From positions 1 to 64,000 of the forward strand of contig NZ_FQWQ01000004.1 in assembly GCF_900129725.1 (NCBI RefSeq): a stretch of 64,000 bases of DNA, given 5' to 3'. The number at the start of each line of letters is the position of its first letter. Position 1 is the first letter of the stretch. The translations under genes were made by a program, and so were the position numbers. The notes under the pieces were generated by a model. The model saw only the letters and a program-made list of their open reading frames with translations, made no database searches and was not told the DNA's origin. Positions 36,033 to 47,043 of the stretch are shown here, one piece after another. Origin of the DNA: Chryseolinea serpens. GTDB lineage: Bacteria; Bacteroidota; Bacteroidia; Cytophagales; Cyclobacteriaceae.

Positions 36033-36040
36033 TACTTTCG
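36033..36040 (+). promoter_or_regulatory. -7 box of the SusC/SusD operon
   Basis: TACTTTCG, one mismatch from TAnnTTTG, beginning 52 nt after the first base of operator copy 2. The leader to the ATG at 36097 would be about 50 nt. Confidence 0.55.
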
Positions 36041-36096
36041 TCTATCCCTTTGCGGGGAATCGGACCTCACCAAACATCTATTAACCCCATACGAGT

Positions 36097-39000
36097 ATGA
36101 AGACAGGTTTACAATTTTGGAGAAAAATGCTGTTGCTGCATTTGCTCATTTCGAGTACGCTGATCACCGTTTATGGCCAGGGTCGCAAAGTGACCGGAAC
36201 CGTTGCGGACGCTATTTCCGGAGAAGCCATGCCGGGCGTGAATCTAGTCATTAAAGGCACCACCAATGGCACGACAACCGATGCCAACGGCGCTTTTTCG
36301 ATCATGCTGAAAGACGAAGACAATGCGTTGATTGTGTCCTTCATTGGCTACAAAACACAAGAAGTCGCCTTGTCGCCTGGGCAAACCACGTTGGGTATTA
36401 AGCTGGAAGCCGATGTCACGGCGTTACAGGAGGTGGTGGTTGTCGGGTTTGGCACACAACAGAAGAGTCACCTCACCGGCGCTGTGGCCTCGACCAACAT
36501 GGATAACTTCATTAAAGTGCCCACGGGTGATGCACTCAACGCGCTGCAAGGACAAGTGGCCGGCGTGAGTGTTGCCAACGCCACGGGGGCTCCGGGCGCT
36601 GCGCCGGTCGTGCAGATCCGAGGACTGGGCACCATCAATGGAAGTTCGCCACTCTATGTCATCGATGGCATTCCCAGCGAACCTTCATACCTCAACCCCG
36701 CGGAGATCGAAAGTATCTCGGTGTTGAAGGATGCATCGGCCGCCACCATCTATGGTGCGCGCGGATCGAACGGGGTTATTCTCATCACCACGAAACGCGG
36801 CAAGTCGGGCAAGCCACAGATCACCATCAACTCTTTTGTAGCGGCCAACGATGTCAATCTCAATGGCGTGGAGGCCGTCAACAAGGCACAGAAGAATGCC
36901 ATCATGCAAAATGCCTACAACAATGCAGGGCTGACACCCCCCACCTGGGCGATGGACAATTCCCAGTTTGCCGATACGCGGTGGGCCGATGCCTATTTCA
37001 AAACCGGATTCGAACAAAAGCACGACCTGAGCATCGCCGGCGGCACCGACGATGTGACCTATAGTTTTGCCGGCGGCTATTATTCAAACAATGGCACGGT
37101 GATCAACACCGGGTTGAATCGCTACAACTCCCGGCTGAACCTGGATTTTAAAAATCTGTTGCACGATCATTTGAAGTTCAATCTCGGCGTTTCGTTTGTC
37201 CGCAAAGATCTGAAGAATTTTTCCGAAGCGCTGGGCCAGGGCAACGCCGACTTTTCTCCGATCATGTCGCTCTACACCGCCCTTCCGCACAAAGAAATTT
37301 ATGACCCCACCAGCCCCAACGGCTTTGCCGGACAGGATCCTCTGCTGGGTGTTGTGGGTGCGGGCAATCCCGTCGGCTCGCAGACCTTGCAGAACAACAA
37401 GAACCAGGACGACTATATACAATTGAATTGGGGTGCCGACCTGAAGCTCTTGCCCTGGCTCACTTACCAATTTAAACTGGGGGTGAACTCCGAGAACACC
37501 TACAACGACACCTTCTTGCCGGCCTACAACTTTGGACCGGGTGCTACCGTGGAGACGCCGCGCACGTGGCAGGAACGTGGCAGAACAAACTCCTCCATCT
37601 TCAACAACCTGCTGAACATCAAAAAAGAATTTAATGATCACAGCATCGCCGTGCTGTTGGGACAGTCGAGCGAACGGTACGCCACACGCTCCGTGGGGGG
37701 ATCCAACCTGGAACAGCCCTCGTCGCTGGTGCCTGCGCTGGATGCGGGCATTGGTACGCGGAATGCTTATGGCGGAATTGTCGAGAACAGATTGCTGTCG
37801 TTCTTTGGTCGCGCCTCCTACAGCTATGCCAACAAGTATTTTCTGGAAGGCAGTGTGCGCAAAGACGGCTCGACGCGTTTTGGTCCCGCAAACCGTTGGG
37901 GAACATTCTATGCGGTTTCGGGCGGATGGGCCATTCATCGCGAACGGTTTTTCAATATCGATTTCATCAGCGAGCTGAAACCCCGCTTCAGCTATGGCGT
38001 GGTGGGTAACCAGAGCATTGGTGACTACAAGTATCAATCGTTGATCACGGTGGGGAGCAGCGATCCCGACTATCCCAGCGCCGTGAACTATCCGTTCGGC
38101 ACATCGCGGCCCCAAACCGTGGCCACGGGTGCATCGGCGTTGGGCATTGGCACGCCCGATATCAAGTGGGAGCAAACCACTACCAGCAACATCGGTTTGG
38201 ATTTGGGATTGGTGGAGAACAAATTGACGTTTACCATCGACTACTATCAATCGAAAACAGAAGGCATGCTGGTGGAACGCCGTCCCCCAGGATCGGCCGG
38301 CATTCAGAAAGCACCCACAACCAACGCGGGGAACCTGGAGAACAAAGGTCTTGAAGTGACCGCCACCTACAGAAACGAGGCAGGCGCTTTCAAGTACAGC
38401 ATCAGCGGCAACGTGGGCACATCCAAAAACAAGGTCACCCGGCTGGGCTATGAAGGACAAGAGTTTATCGATGGCTATGTCGAGTATAACAACTATGCCA
38501 CCACACGCACGGCCGTGGGCACGCAGGTGGGAGAGTTCTACCTGAAGGAAGTGGCCGGCATTTTTCAGACCCAGCAAGAGGTTGATGCCTATAAAGGCAA
38601 AGATGGCGAACTGCTGCAACCCAACGCCGCTCCCGGCGATTTCAAATTTGTTGACATCAACAACGACGGCGTGATCAATGACAAAGACAAACGCTCCTTT
38701 GGAAGCGGGTTGCCCAAAGCATCGTTTGGGTTGACCTTCAATGCAAGCTGGAAGAATTTTGATTTCACCCTCATGTTCAACGGCACGGCGGGCAACAAAA
38801 TGTACAACGCCTTCAAAATGGAAATGTATCGCCTGAATGCATCACCCGATCTGTTGAATTCGTGGACACCCTCCAACACCTCGAGTGATATTCCCCGGTT
38901 GAACTACACCGACCCCAACAGCAACTATACTACAGCGTCTAACTATTTCCTGGAGAACGCCTCGTATGTTCGGTTGAGAAATCTTCAGATCGGCTACACG

Positions 39001-39198
39001 CTTCCGGTACAACTGGCGGAGAGCATCGGTCTCACCAGGCTGCGTGTTTTTGCGGGTGGCTATAATTTGTTCACCATCACAAACTATACAGGCTTTGATC
39101 CGGGCCTTTCCAACACGGGAAAATTCTCGCGCGGTGTGGACAAGGGATTTTATCCTATCTCACGCTCGCTTGTGGCAGGCATCACCATCGGTCTTTAA
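36097..39198 (+). CDS. SusC-like TonB-dependent outer-membrane transporter
   Basis: A 1033-aa outer-membrane importer. It has a signal peptide (to about residue 28, ending VYGQ), then the carboxypeptidase-regulatory-like domain VTGTVADAISGEAMPGVNL (about 30-110). The plug follows, with the SusC signature region LNALQGQVAGVSV, SPLYVIDGIP and IYGARGSNGVILITTKRG (about 145-250), and then the barrel to a C-terminal strand. With the SusD-like lipoprotein that follows after 19 bp it forms a TonB-driven uptake complex for oligosaccharides, glycopeptides or peptides. The locus suggests glycosylated hydroxylysine or its peptides as cargo, which is inference. The ATG is placed by the signal peptide; an upstream operator and promoter were found. 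Confidence 0.95.
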   Translation: MKTGLQFWRKMLLLHLLISSTLITVYGQGRKVTGTVADAISGEAMPGVNLVIKGTTNGTTTDANGAFSIMLKDEDNALIVSFIGYKTQEVALSPGQTTLGIKLEADVTALQEVVVVGFGTQQKSHLTGAVASTNMDNFIKVPTGDALNALQGQVAGVSVANATGAPGAAPVVQIRGLGTINGSSPLYVIDGIPSEPSYLNPAEIESISVLKDASAATIYGARGSNGVILITTKRGKSGKPQITINSFVAANDVNLNGVEAVNKAQKNAIMQNAYNNAGLTPPTWAMDNSQFADTRWADAYFKTGFEQKHDLSIAGGTDDVTYSFAGGYYSNNGTVINTGLNRYNSRLNLDFKNLLHDHLKFNLGVSFVRKDLKNFSEALGQGNADFSPIMSLYTALPHKEIYDPTSPNGFAGQDPLLGVVGAGNPVGSQTLQNNKNQDDYIQLNWGADLKLLPWLTYQFKLGVNSENTYNDTFLPAYNFGPGATVETPRTWQERGRTNSSIFNNLLNIKKEFNDHSIAVLLGQSSERYATRSVGGSNLEQPSSLVPALDAGIGTRNAYGGIVENRLLSFFGRASYSYANKYFLEGSVRKDGSTRFGPANRWGTFYAVSGGWAIHRERFFNIDFISELKPRFSYGVVGNQSIGDYKYQSLITVGSSDPDYPSAVNYPFGTSRPQTVATGASALGIGTPDIKWEQTTTSNIGLDLGLVENKLTFTIDYYQSKTEGMLVERRPPGSAGIQKAPTTNAGNLENKGLEVTATYRNEAGAFKYSISGNVGTSKNKVTRLGYEGQEFIDGYVEYNNYATTRTAVGTQVGEFYLKEVAGIFQTQQEVDAYKGKDGELLQPNAAPGDFKFVDINNDGVINDKDKRSFGSGLPKASFGLTFNASWKNFDFTLMFNGTAGNKMYNAFKMEMYRLNASPDLLNSWTPSNTSSDIPRLNYTDPNSNYTTASNYFLENASYVRLRNLQIGYTLPVQLAESIGLTRLRVFAGGYNLFTITNYTGFDPGLSNTGKFSRGVDKGFYPISRSLVAGITIGL

Positions 39199-39217
39199 TT
39201 CAAAACTACAGCAGACT

Positions 39218-40744
39218 ATGAAAACAAAATATACTCTCGCGATGCTGGCGATCCTGTTCATGGCTTCGTCGTGCAGCGACTACCTGGAAGTTCCCAACAA
39301 AGGAAATTTGACAAACGATTCGTTCTGGCAAACCGAACAACACGTGCAGCAAGGGCTCACCGCCGCCTACTCGGCGTTGGCCAGTTGGGACGGAAGCAAA
39401 TGGACGTTTTTTGAAGAAGTATTTCTCGGCATGGTGATCCGCACAGACGAGGTCAGCAACAACGCCAGCTCTGGCTACGCCGGCAAACTCGCGTCGTTCA
39501 CCAACACAGCCGACGAGACCACCGCATCAAACAACTGGCTCACCCGCTATGCCGGCATTGCCCGCGCAAACCAGGTGATCCAAAACACACCAAACGTGCC
39601 CGGACTCACCGATGAACTGAAGAAAGCCTACATCGGCGAAGCGAAGTTCCTGCGCGCCCTCAACTATTTCTACCTGGTGTGCAGTTTTGAGAAGGTTCCG
39701 ATGGTGACGGTGTTCGAAACGGATTTCGAAAAACTCATTCCATCACAGGCAGCGACCAGCGAGATCTGGGCGCTGATTGAATCCGACCTGAAAGAGGCCG
39801 AAGCCACCGTGCCCGCCACACAAGCCGAAGCGTGGACCGGTCGCGCCACCAAATGGTCGGCGAAAGCGCTGCTGGGGAAAGCCTATTTGTTCCAGGAGAA
39901 ATGGAGTGACGCCGCTGCTAAATTTAAGGAAGTGGTAGAGCAAGGACCCTACAGCCTGCTGCCAAACTATGCCGACAATTTCAATGGTGTGGGAGAAAAC
40001 GGAGTGGAGTCGGTGTTCGAAATTCAATTCTCCGGCGATCGCAACGGCGGTGTGGACAAACGTCAACCCATCAATTGGGAGATCACTCCGGCGGCGTTGG
40101 ATGGCTGGGAGTTGTTCTCTGCGTCGGACTGGATCCTGGACGAAATGAAAACGGATCTCACCGCGGGCAATGCCTACAGCGACCGCGTATATGAGTCACT
40201 TTTCTTTGATGATCCCAATTCCACCATCCGGCGCCCCACCGAAACCGACCCGATTCCTTATGCCGATGTGAAAGGCTCGCTCACGTTTCCGCAATACTTT
40301 AAGAAGTACAATGCGTGGACCGACAAGCAAGGCGACTATGTGGGCACCAACGTGTCGCTCATTCGCTATGCCGATGTGTTGTTGATGTACGCCGAAGCCC
40401 TCAATGAAAACGGCAATACCGCCGATGCCATCGATGCGATCAACACCGTGAGAGCCCGCGCGAACGCTAAACCCCTTGACAACACCTTCACCAAGGAGAC
40501 GCTCCGCACACAGATCCGCCACCACGAGCGCCCCTGTGAATTGTCGATGGAGTATGGCATTCGCTGGATGGATTTGTACCGGTGGAGCAAAGGCAGCACG
40601 GCAACGGAGAGTATGAAAACGACACTCACCACCCACGGAAAAGTATTCGCCGGCAACTTTGTGGAGGGCAAACATGAGATCAGCCCCATACCGGCTTCCG
40701 AGATTTCTTTAAACAAAAACCTGGTTCAAAACGATAAATGGTAA
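39218..40744 (+). CDS. SusD/RagB-family nutrient-binding lipoprotein
   Basis: A 508-aa surface lipoprotein that caps the SusC channel and binds its cargo. The start is chosen at MKTKYTLAMLAILFMASSC because it gives a lipoprotein signal with lipobox ASSC; the frame is open further upstream inside the SusC gene. Helical TPR-like segments (ARANQVIQNTPNVPG, FLRALNYFYLVCSF) and the C-terminal RagB region (LIRYADVLLMYAEALNENGN and RHHERPCELSMEYGIRWMDL) are typical. A rho-independent terminator lies 36 bp after the stop. Confidence 0.95.
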   Translation: MKTKYTLAMLAILFMASSCSDYLEVPNKGNLTNDSFWQTEQHVQQGLTAAYSALASWDGSKWTFFEEVFLGMVIRTDEVSNNASSGYAGKLASFTNTADETTASNNWLTRYAGIARANQVIQNTPNVPGLTDELKKAYIGEAKFLRALNYFYLVCSFEKVPMVTVFETDFEKLIPSQAATSEIWALIESDLKEAEATVPATQAEAWTGRATKWSAKALLGKAYLFQEKWSDAAAKFKEVVEQGPYSLLPNYADNFNGVGENGVESVFEIQFSGDRNGGVDKRQPINWEITPAALDGWELFSASDWILDEMKTDLTAGNAYSDRVYESLFFDDPNSTIRRPTETDPIPYADVKGSLTFPQYFKKYNAWTDKQGDYVGTNVSLIRYADVLLMYAEALNENGNTADAIDAINTVRARANAKPLDNTFTKETLRTQIRHHERPCELSMEYGIRWMDLYRWSKGSTATESMKTTLTTHGKVFAGNFVEGKHEISPIPASEISLNKNLVQNDKW

Positions 40745-40779
40745 GCCGGTTCCCTTATCCGGTAGATTGGTAGAAGTGA

Positions 40780-40806
40780 TCACCCTCGCAAGAGGGTGAC
40801 TTTTTT
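40780..40806 (+). terminator. rho-independent terminator after SusD
   Basis: An 8-bp perfect stem (TCACCCTC / GAGGGTGA) around a GCAA tetraloop, followed by C and six T. It should end or attenuate the SusCD transcript. The fusion gene that follows may rely on read-through or its own promoter; no clear -7 box was found in the 33 bp between. Confidence 0.85.
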
Positions 40807-40839
40807 ATAATCGCATGCGAACATCCACGATAAACGACC

Positions 40840-43800
40840 ATGAAAACCTACTCCACCCACGAGATTGCCGCCTTTGTGCTGAAAAATTTTGGGATACAAA
40901 CCGAAGTCCGGCCTTTGCCTGGTGAGCTCGATTTTAATTTTTTTCTCCAGGCGCCCGACGGCCGGTCTTTCATTTTGAAGATCGCCAATGCCCGGGAGAA
41001 ACGCGGATGCCTTGAACTGCAGAACGCCGTGATGCACCATCTCGCCCTCAAAGATGTGGGCCTGCAAGTTTCGGCGGTGGTGAAGGCCATCAACGGAAAC
41101 GACATCGTTGAAATGGCCGATGGCTCATCCCAACCCCGCATGACCAGGCTGCTGACATGGGTGGACGGACGACCGTGGGCAACCGTGGTTCCCCATAGCG
41201 CCGCTTTGCTTGAACAACTGGGTGCAATGTGTGGAAAGCTTTGCCAGGCGTTGTCTGACTTCGATCATGCCGAAGCGCACCGCTTCATGAAGTGGGATCC
41301 GTCGCAGGCCGCGTGGATCAAACCGCATCTCCATCTCGCCACGGGCGAGCGCGGGGAATGGGTTCACTATTTCTACACGCTATTCGAACAGCGCGTGGTG
41401 CCGATGCTGCCGGCGTTGCGCATGAGCGTGAACTACAACGACGCCAATGACTATAACGTGCTGGTGAGCAACGATCCTTCGAATCCGCGGGTGCCGGGTG
41501 TCATCGACTTTGGTGACGTGGTGTATACCCACACGGTGAATGAACTGGCCATTGCCATTGCCTATGCCGCGATGGGCAAGAACGATCCGCTGGAGACGGC
41601 GTGTCATGTCGTGAAAGGTTTCAACGATGTCTATCCGCTGACGGACGAAGAACTTTCGGTCATCTTTCCGCTGGTGGCGGCGCGATTGCTCATCAGCGTG
41701 ACGTGCGCTGCATTGAATCGTGTGGAGCATCCTGATAATGGGTACCTGCAAATCAGCGACAAACCTGCGTGGGACCTGCTTGAAAAACTCCGCGCCATCT
41801 CACCGGAGTTGGCGCACTATGCTTTCAGGGATGTCTGTCACAAGGAGGCCTGCACAAAGCATGAGAAGTTTGTTCACTGGGCATCCTCGCACTACAAGGC
41901 GATGAACTTCCCGGTGAAGAACGGAAAGAAGGTGCTGTGGCTCGACCTGGGTGTTGGCAGCCTGGACGTGGGCAATTCGCAAAACCTGCACGACAGCGAT
42001 CTGCTCGACAAACAAGTCCGCACCTTAATGGGCGACGCGGACGCATCGCTGGCCATTGGCCGCTACGATGAAGCCCGCGCATTCTACACGACCGATGCCT
42101 TTGCCACAACTGGAAATGATTCCCAAACATGGCGGACCGTGCATATGGGCATGGATTTCTTCACCCAGCAACCCGCTGAAGTCTTTGCCGTGTGCGACGG
42201 AACGGTTCATAGCTTTGCCAACAACGCAGCGGATCGCGACTATGGTCCCACGATCATACTGGAGCACAGTGTGGCCGATGATCTCGTGTTCTACACGCTA
42301 TACGGACACCTGTCAACAGACTCGTTGACGACGATGACGGTCGGAAAAGTAGTCCGCAGAGGCGATGTGATCGGTCACGTCGGGGGCCGTCACGAAAATG
42401 GGAACTGGCCCACGCACCTGCACTTTCAAATCGTGCTCGACATGCTAGGGAAGCAGGGCGACTTTCCTGGCGTGGCCTATGCACCTCAACGATCCCTTTG
42501 GAAAAGTATTTGTCCCGATCCGTGGCTCCTGCTCACGGGCAAAGCGTCGGATGTTCCGGCGAGGCTGGGTGCGCAAGCTATTGTAGACTACCGCAAAGAA
42601 CACCTCGGCAAGAACATGAGCATTTCCTACCGTGAGCCGATCAAGATGGTGAGCGGCAGCGGCGTGCACTTGCTGGACGACACAGGTCGACGCTACCTGG
42701 ACACGGTGAACAACGTGGCCCATGTGGGACACGAACATCCCCGCGTGGTGCGCGCCGGCCAGCGACAAATGGCCGTGCTCAACACCAACACGCGCTACCT
42801 GCACGACAACATCGTGAAGTTTGTGGAAGCCATGCTGGAGACCATGCCACCCCAGCTCGACGTGGCCTTCATTGTGAACTCCGGCAGCGAAGCCAACGAA
42901 TTGGGGATGCGACTCGCCCGGAACTACACGGGGCAAAAAGATATGATCGTTTCCGAAGTCGGCTATCATGGCAACACCGGAGGCTGCATCGAGATCAGCT
43001 CGTATAAATTTGACGGCGCGGGAGGAAAGGGCGCGGCACCCCATGTTCACGTCGTGCCCATTCCCGATGTGTATCGCGGTCTGTACCGGGCCAACGATCC
43101 ACACGCGGGGAGCAAATATGCCGGCCATGTGAAGCAAGCCATAGCGAACATGCAAGCACAAGGGCGGAATCCCGCCGCCTTCATTTTTGAATCCGTCATC
43201 AGTTGTGGTGGACAAGTAGAGCTTCCGGAAAACTTTTTGAAACAAGCCTATCAGCATGTGCGCGACGCCGGCGGCGTTTGCCTGGCCGACGAAGTGCAGA
43301 CCGGTTGTGGCAGAGCCGGTGATCATTTCTGGGCCTTCCAGCAGCACGATGTTGTTCCCGACATTGTGACCATCGGCAAGCCCATTGGCAACGGCCATCC
43401 GCTCGCCGTGGTGGTGACGACACAGGCCATTGCCAACGCGTTCAAAAACGGAATGGAATATTTCAACACCTTTGGAGGCAACCCGGTGTCGTGTGCCATT
43501 GGGTTGGAAGTGTTAAAGGTGATCCGGGAAGAAGGGCTTCAACAAAATGCAAAGACCGTCGGAAATTATCTCAAGGCGGGACTTCGAAACCTGATGGACC
43601 AGTTCCCCGTCGTGGGCGATGTGCGCGGCCCGGGGTTGTTCATCGGTTTTGAGTTGGTGAAGGATCGTGTGACCAAAATGCCGGCGACGGAACAGGCAGC
43701 GTATTTCGCCAACCGCATGCGCGACAAAGGTATTTTGATGAGCACCGACGGCCCTTTCAACAACGTTCTGAAAATTAAGCCGCCCCTTGTATTTTCTTCT

Positions 43801-43869
43801 GCCAACGCCGATTTTCTACTCGATGCCATTGCCAGCGTGCTTCGGGAAGATGTTATGCGTGTTCAATAA
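40840..43869 (+). CDS. hydroxylysine-kinase-like / M23 peptidase / class III phospho-lyase-like fusion
   Basis: A 1009-aa protein without signal peptide, so cytoplasmic. Residues about 20-330 are an APH-type kinase with the catalytic-loop region NDANDYNVL (about 200) and IDFGD (about 223), resembling human hydroxylysine kinase (HYKK/AGPHD1). Residues about 395-590 are an M23/LytM-type domain with HMGMDF (His435, Asp439), YGHLS and HLHF (His525, His527), so its zinc site looks complete. Residues about 600-1009 are a class III aminotransferase fold with [21 protein letters not shown] and PLP Lys847 in TIGKPIGNG, the type to which the phosphoethanolamine and 5-phosphohydroxylysine phospho-lyases belong. 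Kinase plus lyase would turn hydroxylysine into allysine, phosphate and ammonia. Ethanolamine is the alternative substrate. The role of the M23 domain is unknown. Confidence 0.85.
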   Translation: MKTYSTHEIAAFVLKNFGIQTEVRPLPGELDFNFFLQAPDGRSFILKIANAREKRGCLELQNAVMHHLALKDVGLQVSAVVKAINGNDIVEMADGSSQPRMTRLLTWVDGRPWATVVPHSAALLEQLGAMCGKLCQALSDFDHAEAHRFMKWDPSQAAWIKPHLHLATGERGEWVHYFYTLFEQRVVPMLPALRMSVNYNDANDYNVLVSNDPSNPRVPGVIDFGDVVYTHTVNELAIAIAYAAMGKNDPLETACHVVKGFNDVYPLTDEELSVIFPLVAARLLISVTCAALNRVEHPDNGYLQISDKPAWDLLEKLRAISPELAHYAFRDVCHKEACTKHEKFVHWASSHYKAMNFPVKNGKKVLWLDLGVGSLDVGNSQNLHDSDLLDKQVRTLMGDADASLAIGRYDEARAFYTTDAFATTGNDSQTWRTVHMGMDFFTQQPAEVFAVCDGTVHSFANNAADRDYGPTIILEHSVADDLVFYTLYGHLSTDSLTTMTVGKVVRRGDVIGHVGGRHENGNWPTHLHFQIVLDMLGKQGDFPGVAYAPQRSLWKSICPDPWLLLTGKASDVPARLGAQAIVDYRKEHLGKNMSISYREPIKMVSGSGVHLLDDTGRRYLDTVNNVAHVGHEHPRVVRAGQRQMAVLNTNTRYLHDNIVKFVEAMLETMPPQLDVAFIVNSGSEANELGMRLARNYTGQKDMIVSEVGYHGNTGGCIEISSYKFDGAGGKGAAPHVHVVPIPDVYRGLYRANDPHAGSKYAGHVKQAIANMQAQGRNPAAFIFESVISCGGQVELPENFLKQAYQHVRDAGGVCLADEVQTGCGRAGDHFWAFQQHDVVPDIVTIGKPIGNGHPLAVVVTTQAIANAFKNGMEYFNTFGGNPVSCAIGLEVLKVIREEGLQQNAKTVGNYLKAGLRNLMDQFPVVGDVRGPGLFIGFELVKDRVTKMPATEQAAYFANRMRDKGILMSTDGPFNNVLKIKPPLVFSSANADFLLDAIASVLREDVMRVQ

Positions 43870-43884
43870 TCCTTAAACGAAATC

Positions 43885-46800
43885 ATGACAAAATTTTACG
43901 TACGCGTGGCGCAGATCATACTGTGCACGATTTGTTTTGCTTCATTCTCCCCGGCGTTTGCACAGCGCGATCCGTGGCAGGATCACACCGTATTCAGAAT
44001 AAACAAAGAGGAACCCCACGCCACGTTTTTTTCTTACGACAATGTGGCGCAAGCGGTAGGGGATGAAAAGGAGAAATCTTCCTGGTATCAGTCGTTAAAT
44101 GGATTGTGGAAATTCAATTTTGCAAAACGACCCGCCGACCGGCCCGAGGGGTTTTACAAAGAGGCATTTGACGTGACCGCCTGGGACAACATTAAAGTTC
44201 CTGCCAATTGGGAAGTGGAAGGCTACGACCATCCGATCTATCTCGATGAAAAATATCCCTTCGATACGCATTGGCCCGACGCTCCACAAGACTACAACCC
44301 CGTGGGCTCGTATCGAAGAACGTTCGAGCTTCGCGACGCATGGCAGGGGAGGGAAGTGTTTCTTCACTTAGGGGCTGTGAACTCTGCGGTGTACGTCTGG
44401 ATCAACGGAATGCAAGTGGGCTACTCCGAGGATTCGAAGACGCCTGCGGAATTCGACATCACCCGATATCTGAAGACCGGAACAAATACCGTGGCGCTCC
44501 AGGTTTTTCGCTGGAGCGACGGCAGCTACCTGGAAGCCCAGGACATGCTGAAAGTTTCGGGCATCGAGCGTGATGTCTATCTGTATGCTACACCGAAAAT
44601 AAAAGTGTCTGATTTCTTTGTGAAGGCGGGCCTGGATGAAGCTTATCAACATGGCAAGCTGCTGCTGAACATGCAACTCAGAAACCTGACCACAAAAACT
44701 TTCAAAGGCGTTGTTGAAGTTTCTTTGCTCGACGATAAAGACAATTTAAAAACGGTTTAGAATACAGAGCAATCCCTGCAAATCGTTCCGGGCAAGCCCT
44801 TGTCGATCTCCCTTCCCCAAACCATTCCCCATCCACGAAAGTGGACCGCGGAGACCCCCGAGCTCTATACGATCGTGATGGTGTTAAAAGGCGCCGACAA
44901 GAAGATTGTGGAAGTGGTTTCCGACAAAATCGGTTTTAGGACGGTGCAGATAAAGAATGCGCAATTGTTGGTCAACGGCAAAGCCATCAAGGTCAAAGGC
45001 GTGAATCGTCACGAGGCGCATGCCACGCAGGGGCACTATATCACAAAGGAAATTATGCTCCGCGATATTGAGCTTATGAAGGCGGCCAATATCAATGCAG
45101 TCCGCGGTTGTCATTATCCCAACAGTCCCGTGTGGTACGATCTCATGGACCAATATGGATTCTATGTGATCGACGAAGCAAACATCGAGAGCCAGCCACT
45201 GGCGTCGGAGGACAGTACCAAATTGGGCAACGAAATGAGCTGGCTCCCGGCACACCTGGACCGGACGCGCAACATGTTTGAGCGCGACAAGAATCATCCC
45301 TCGATCATCATCTGGTCGCTGGGCAACGAATCGGGCGACGGCCCGGTGTTCGACAGCACCTATCATTGGCTCCATCACCACGATAATACGCGTCCCGTGG
45401 CATATGAGCCGGCGAAGCTGCATTCGTACACCGATATTTTCTCGCCGATGTATGCCCGCATACCACAGATTGTGGAGTATGCAAAATCGAACCCTACGCG
45501 CCCACTCATCATGTGTGAATATGCGCATGTGATGGGAAACTCCGGCGGGAACCTGCAGGATTATTGGAATGAAATCGAAAGGTATCCTGTGTTGCAAGGT
45601 GGCTTCATCTGGGAGTGGTCCGACCAAGGCCTGCAATACACCAACAGCAAGGGCGTGAAGTACATGGCCTACGGTCATGACTACCATCCCGACCTTCCTA
45701 CCGACGGTGCCTTCATCAATAAAGGATTGGTGAGCGGCCTGCGCGAACCGATCCCCCATTACTATGAAGTGAAGAAAGTGTACCAACCGGTTTCTTTCCA
45801 GGCCGTGAACGCCGCGGAAGGGGAATTTGAGATCCGGAACAAGTATGTTTTTTCAGACCTTAACAAGTTGAGTTTTCAGTGGCAACTGATGGCCGATGGC
45901 GTGGTGATCTCGAAAGGGTGGCTGAACAAGGTTGAGGCATTGCCTGGTGCCGGCACACGTATCAAAATTTCATGGTCGCCATACGCTCCATCGAATACGG
46001 TGGAATATATTCTCAAACTTAGCGCGCACATAAATTCGGACGTGCCGTTTTTGCCGGTTGGATTTGAAGTCGCATGGGAGCAGTTTGTTATGAACGAAAG
46101 ACGCGTGGCATCGCCACTGCCCTTGGTCGCGAAACTAAAGACCGTGAAGACGAAGACGGACGTAGCCGTTTCGGGCGCGGACTTTTCTGTTACGTTCAAT
46201 TTGAGCAGCGGAACGTTATCCGACTTCACCTTCAAAAACAAAAAGTTATTGAGAACTCCGCTCTATCCCCAATTCTGGCGCGCACCGACGGACAATGACC
46301 TGGGAAACAACATGCAAGTTTGGGCTGCGGTGTGGAAGGACGTCGGGAACAATGCAAAGCTCTCCAGCTGCCGGATCGAAAAGGAAACTGCGGACGAGGT
46401 GATCGTGTTGTCGAAATTTTATCTACCCACAGTGGAGTCGACCGTTGAAGTGCGCTACACGGTTCGGCCGCTCGCGGAGGTGCAAGTGGAGTATCATTTT
46501 CTCCCGGGATCAAAAGCATTGCCCGACTTGCCACGATTGGGTATGCAATTCACATTGCCACAGGAATTTCAATATATGGCCTGGTATGGCAGGGGGCCGC
46601 ACGAATCATATGCCGATCGGAAAACCGGGGCGGCCGTGGGCGTGTACATGGGAATGTTGTGGGACCAGGTTTATTTGTATCCAAGACCCCAGGAAACCGG
46701 AAACAAAACCGACGTGCGTTGGATGACCCTGACCAACTTCGACGGGACGGGGTTGAAGTTGGTGGCCGGCGATCAATTGCTTTCGTCATCGGCGTGGCCC

Positions 46801-47043
46801 TTCAGCCAGGATGAACGTGATTTCAAGGCAGGCAAGGGCCAGTCGGCCTCGGGACTTGTGCCCAACGTGTCGAAGCATAGCGATGACGTGGTGCAGCGCA
46901 ACTTTGTGACCTGGAACATCGACCTGTTGCAAATGGGCGTGGGTGGAGACAACTCGTGGGGCGCTCCCGTCCATGATGCTTACAGAATAAAGCCAGCCGA
47001 ATATCGCTATGCGTTTGTTTTGAAAGGTGTTTCTGTCGAATGA
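43885..47043 (+). pseudogene. GH2 beta-galactosidase interrupted by an in-frame TAG
   Basis: One reading frame of 1052 codons encodes a LacZ-like family GH2 enzyme but is broken by TAG at 44758-44760 (codon 292). The frame continues on both sides without shift (DKDNLKTV, stop, NTEQSLQIVPGK). There is a signal peptide (ending SPAFAQ), then sugar-binding and immunoglobulin-like domains, a TIM barrel with acid/base Glu482 in GNESGDG and nucleophile Glu545 in MCEYAHVMGNS, and the C-terminal small-chain domain. It should remove beta-linked galactose in the periplasm. It begins 15 bp after the fusion gene and overlaps the GH31 gene by four bases. It may be a recent nonsense mutant, a sequencing error or a read-through gene; both halves otherwise look intact. 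Confidence 0.85.

Noticed and set aside
37084-38619. 511-codon - strand frame inside the SusC gene
   Set aside because: It is entirely antisense to a clear TonB-dependent receptor and has no recognisable domain.
44800-47043. Second half of the GH2 gene as an independent gene
   Set aside because: It would start at a TTG in the middle of a GH2 domain and is in the same frame as the first half; one TAG explains the break.
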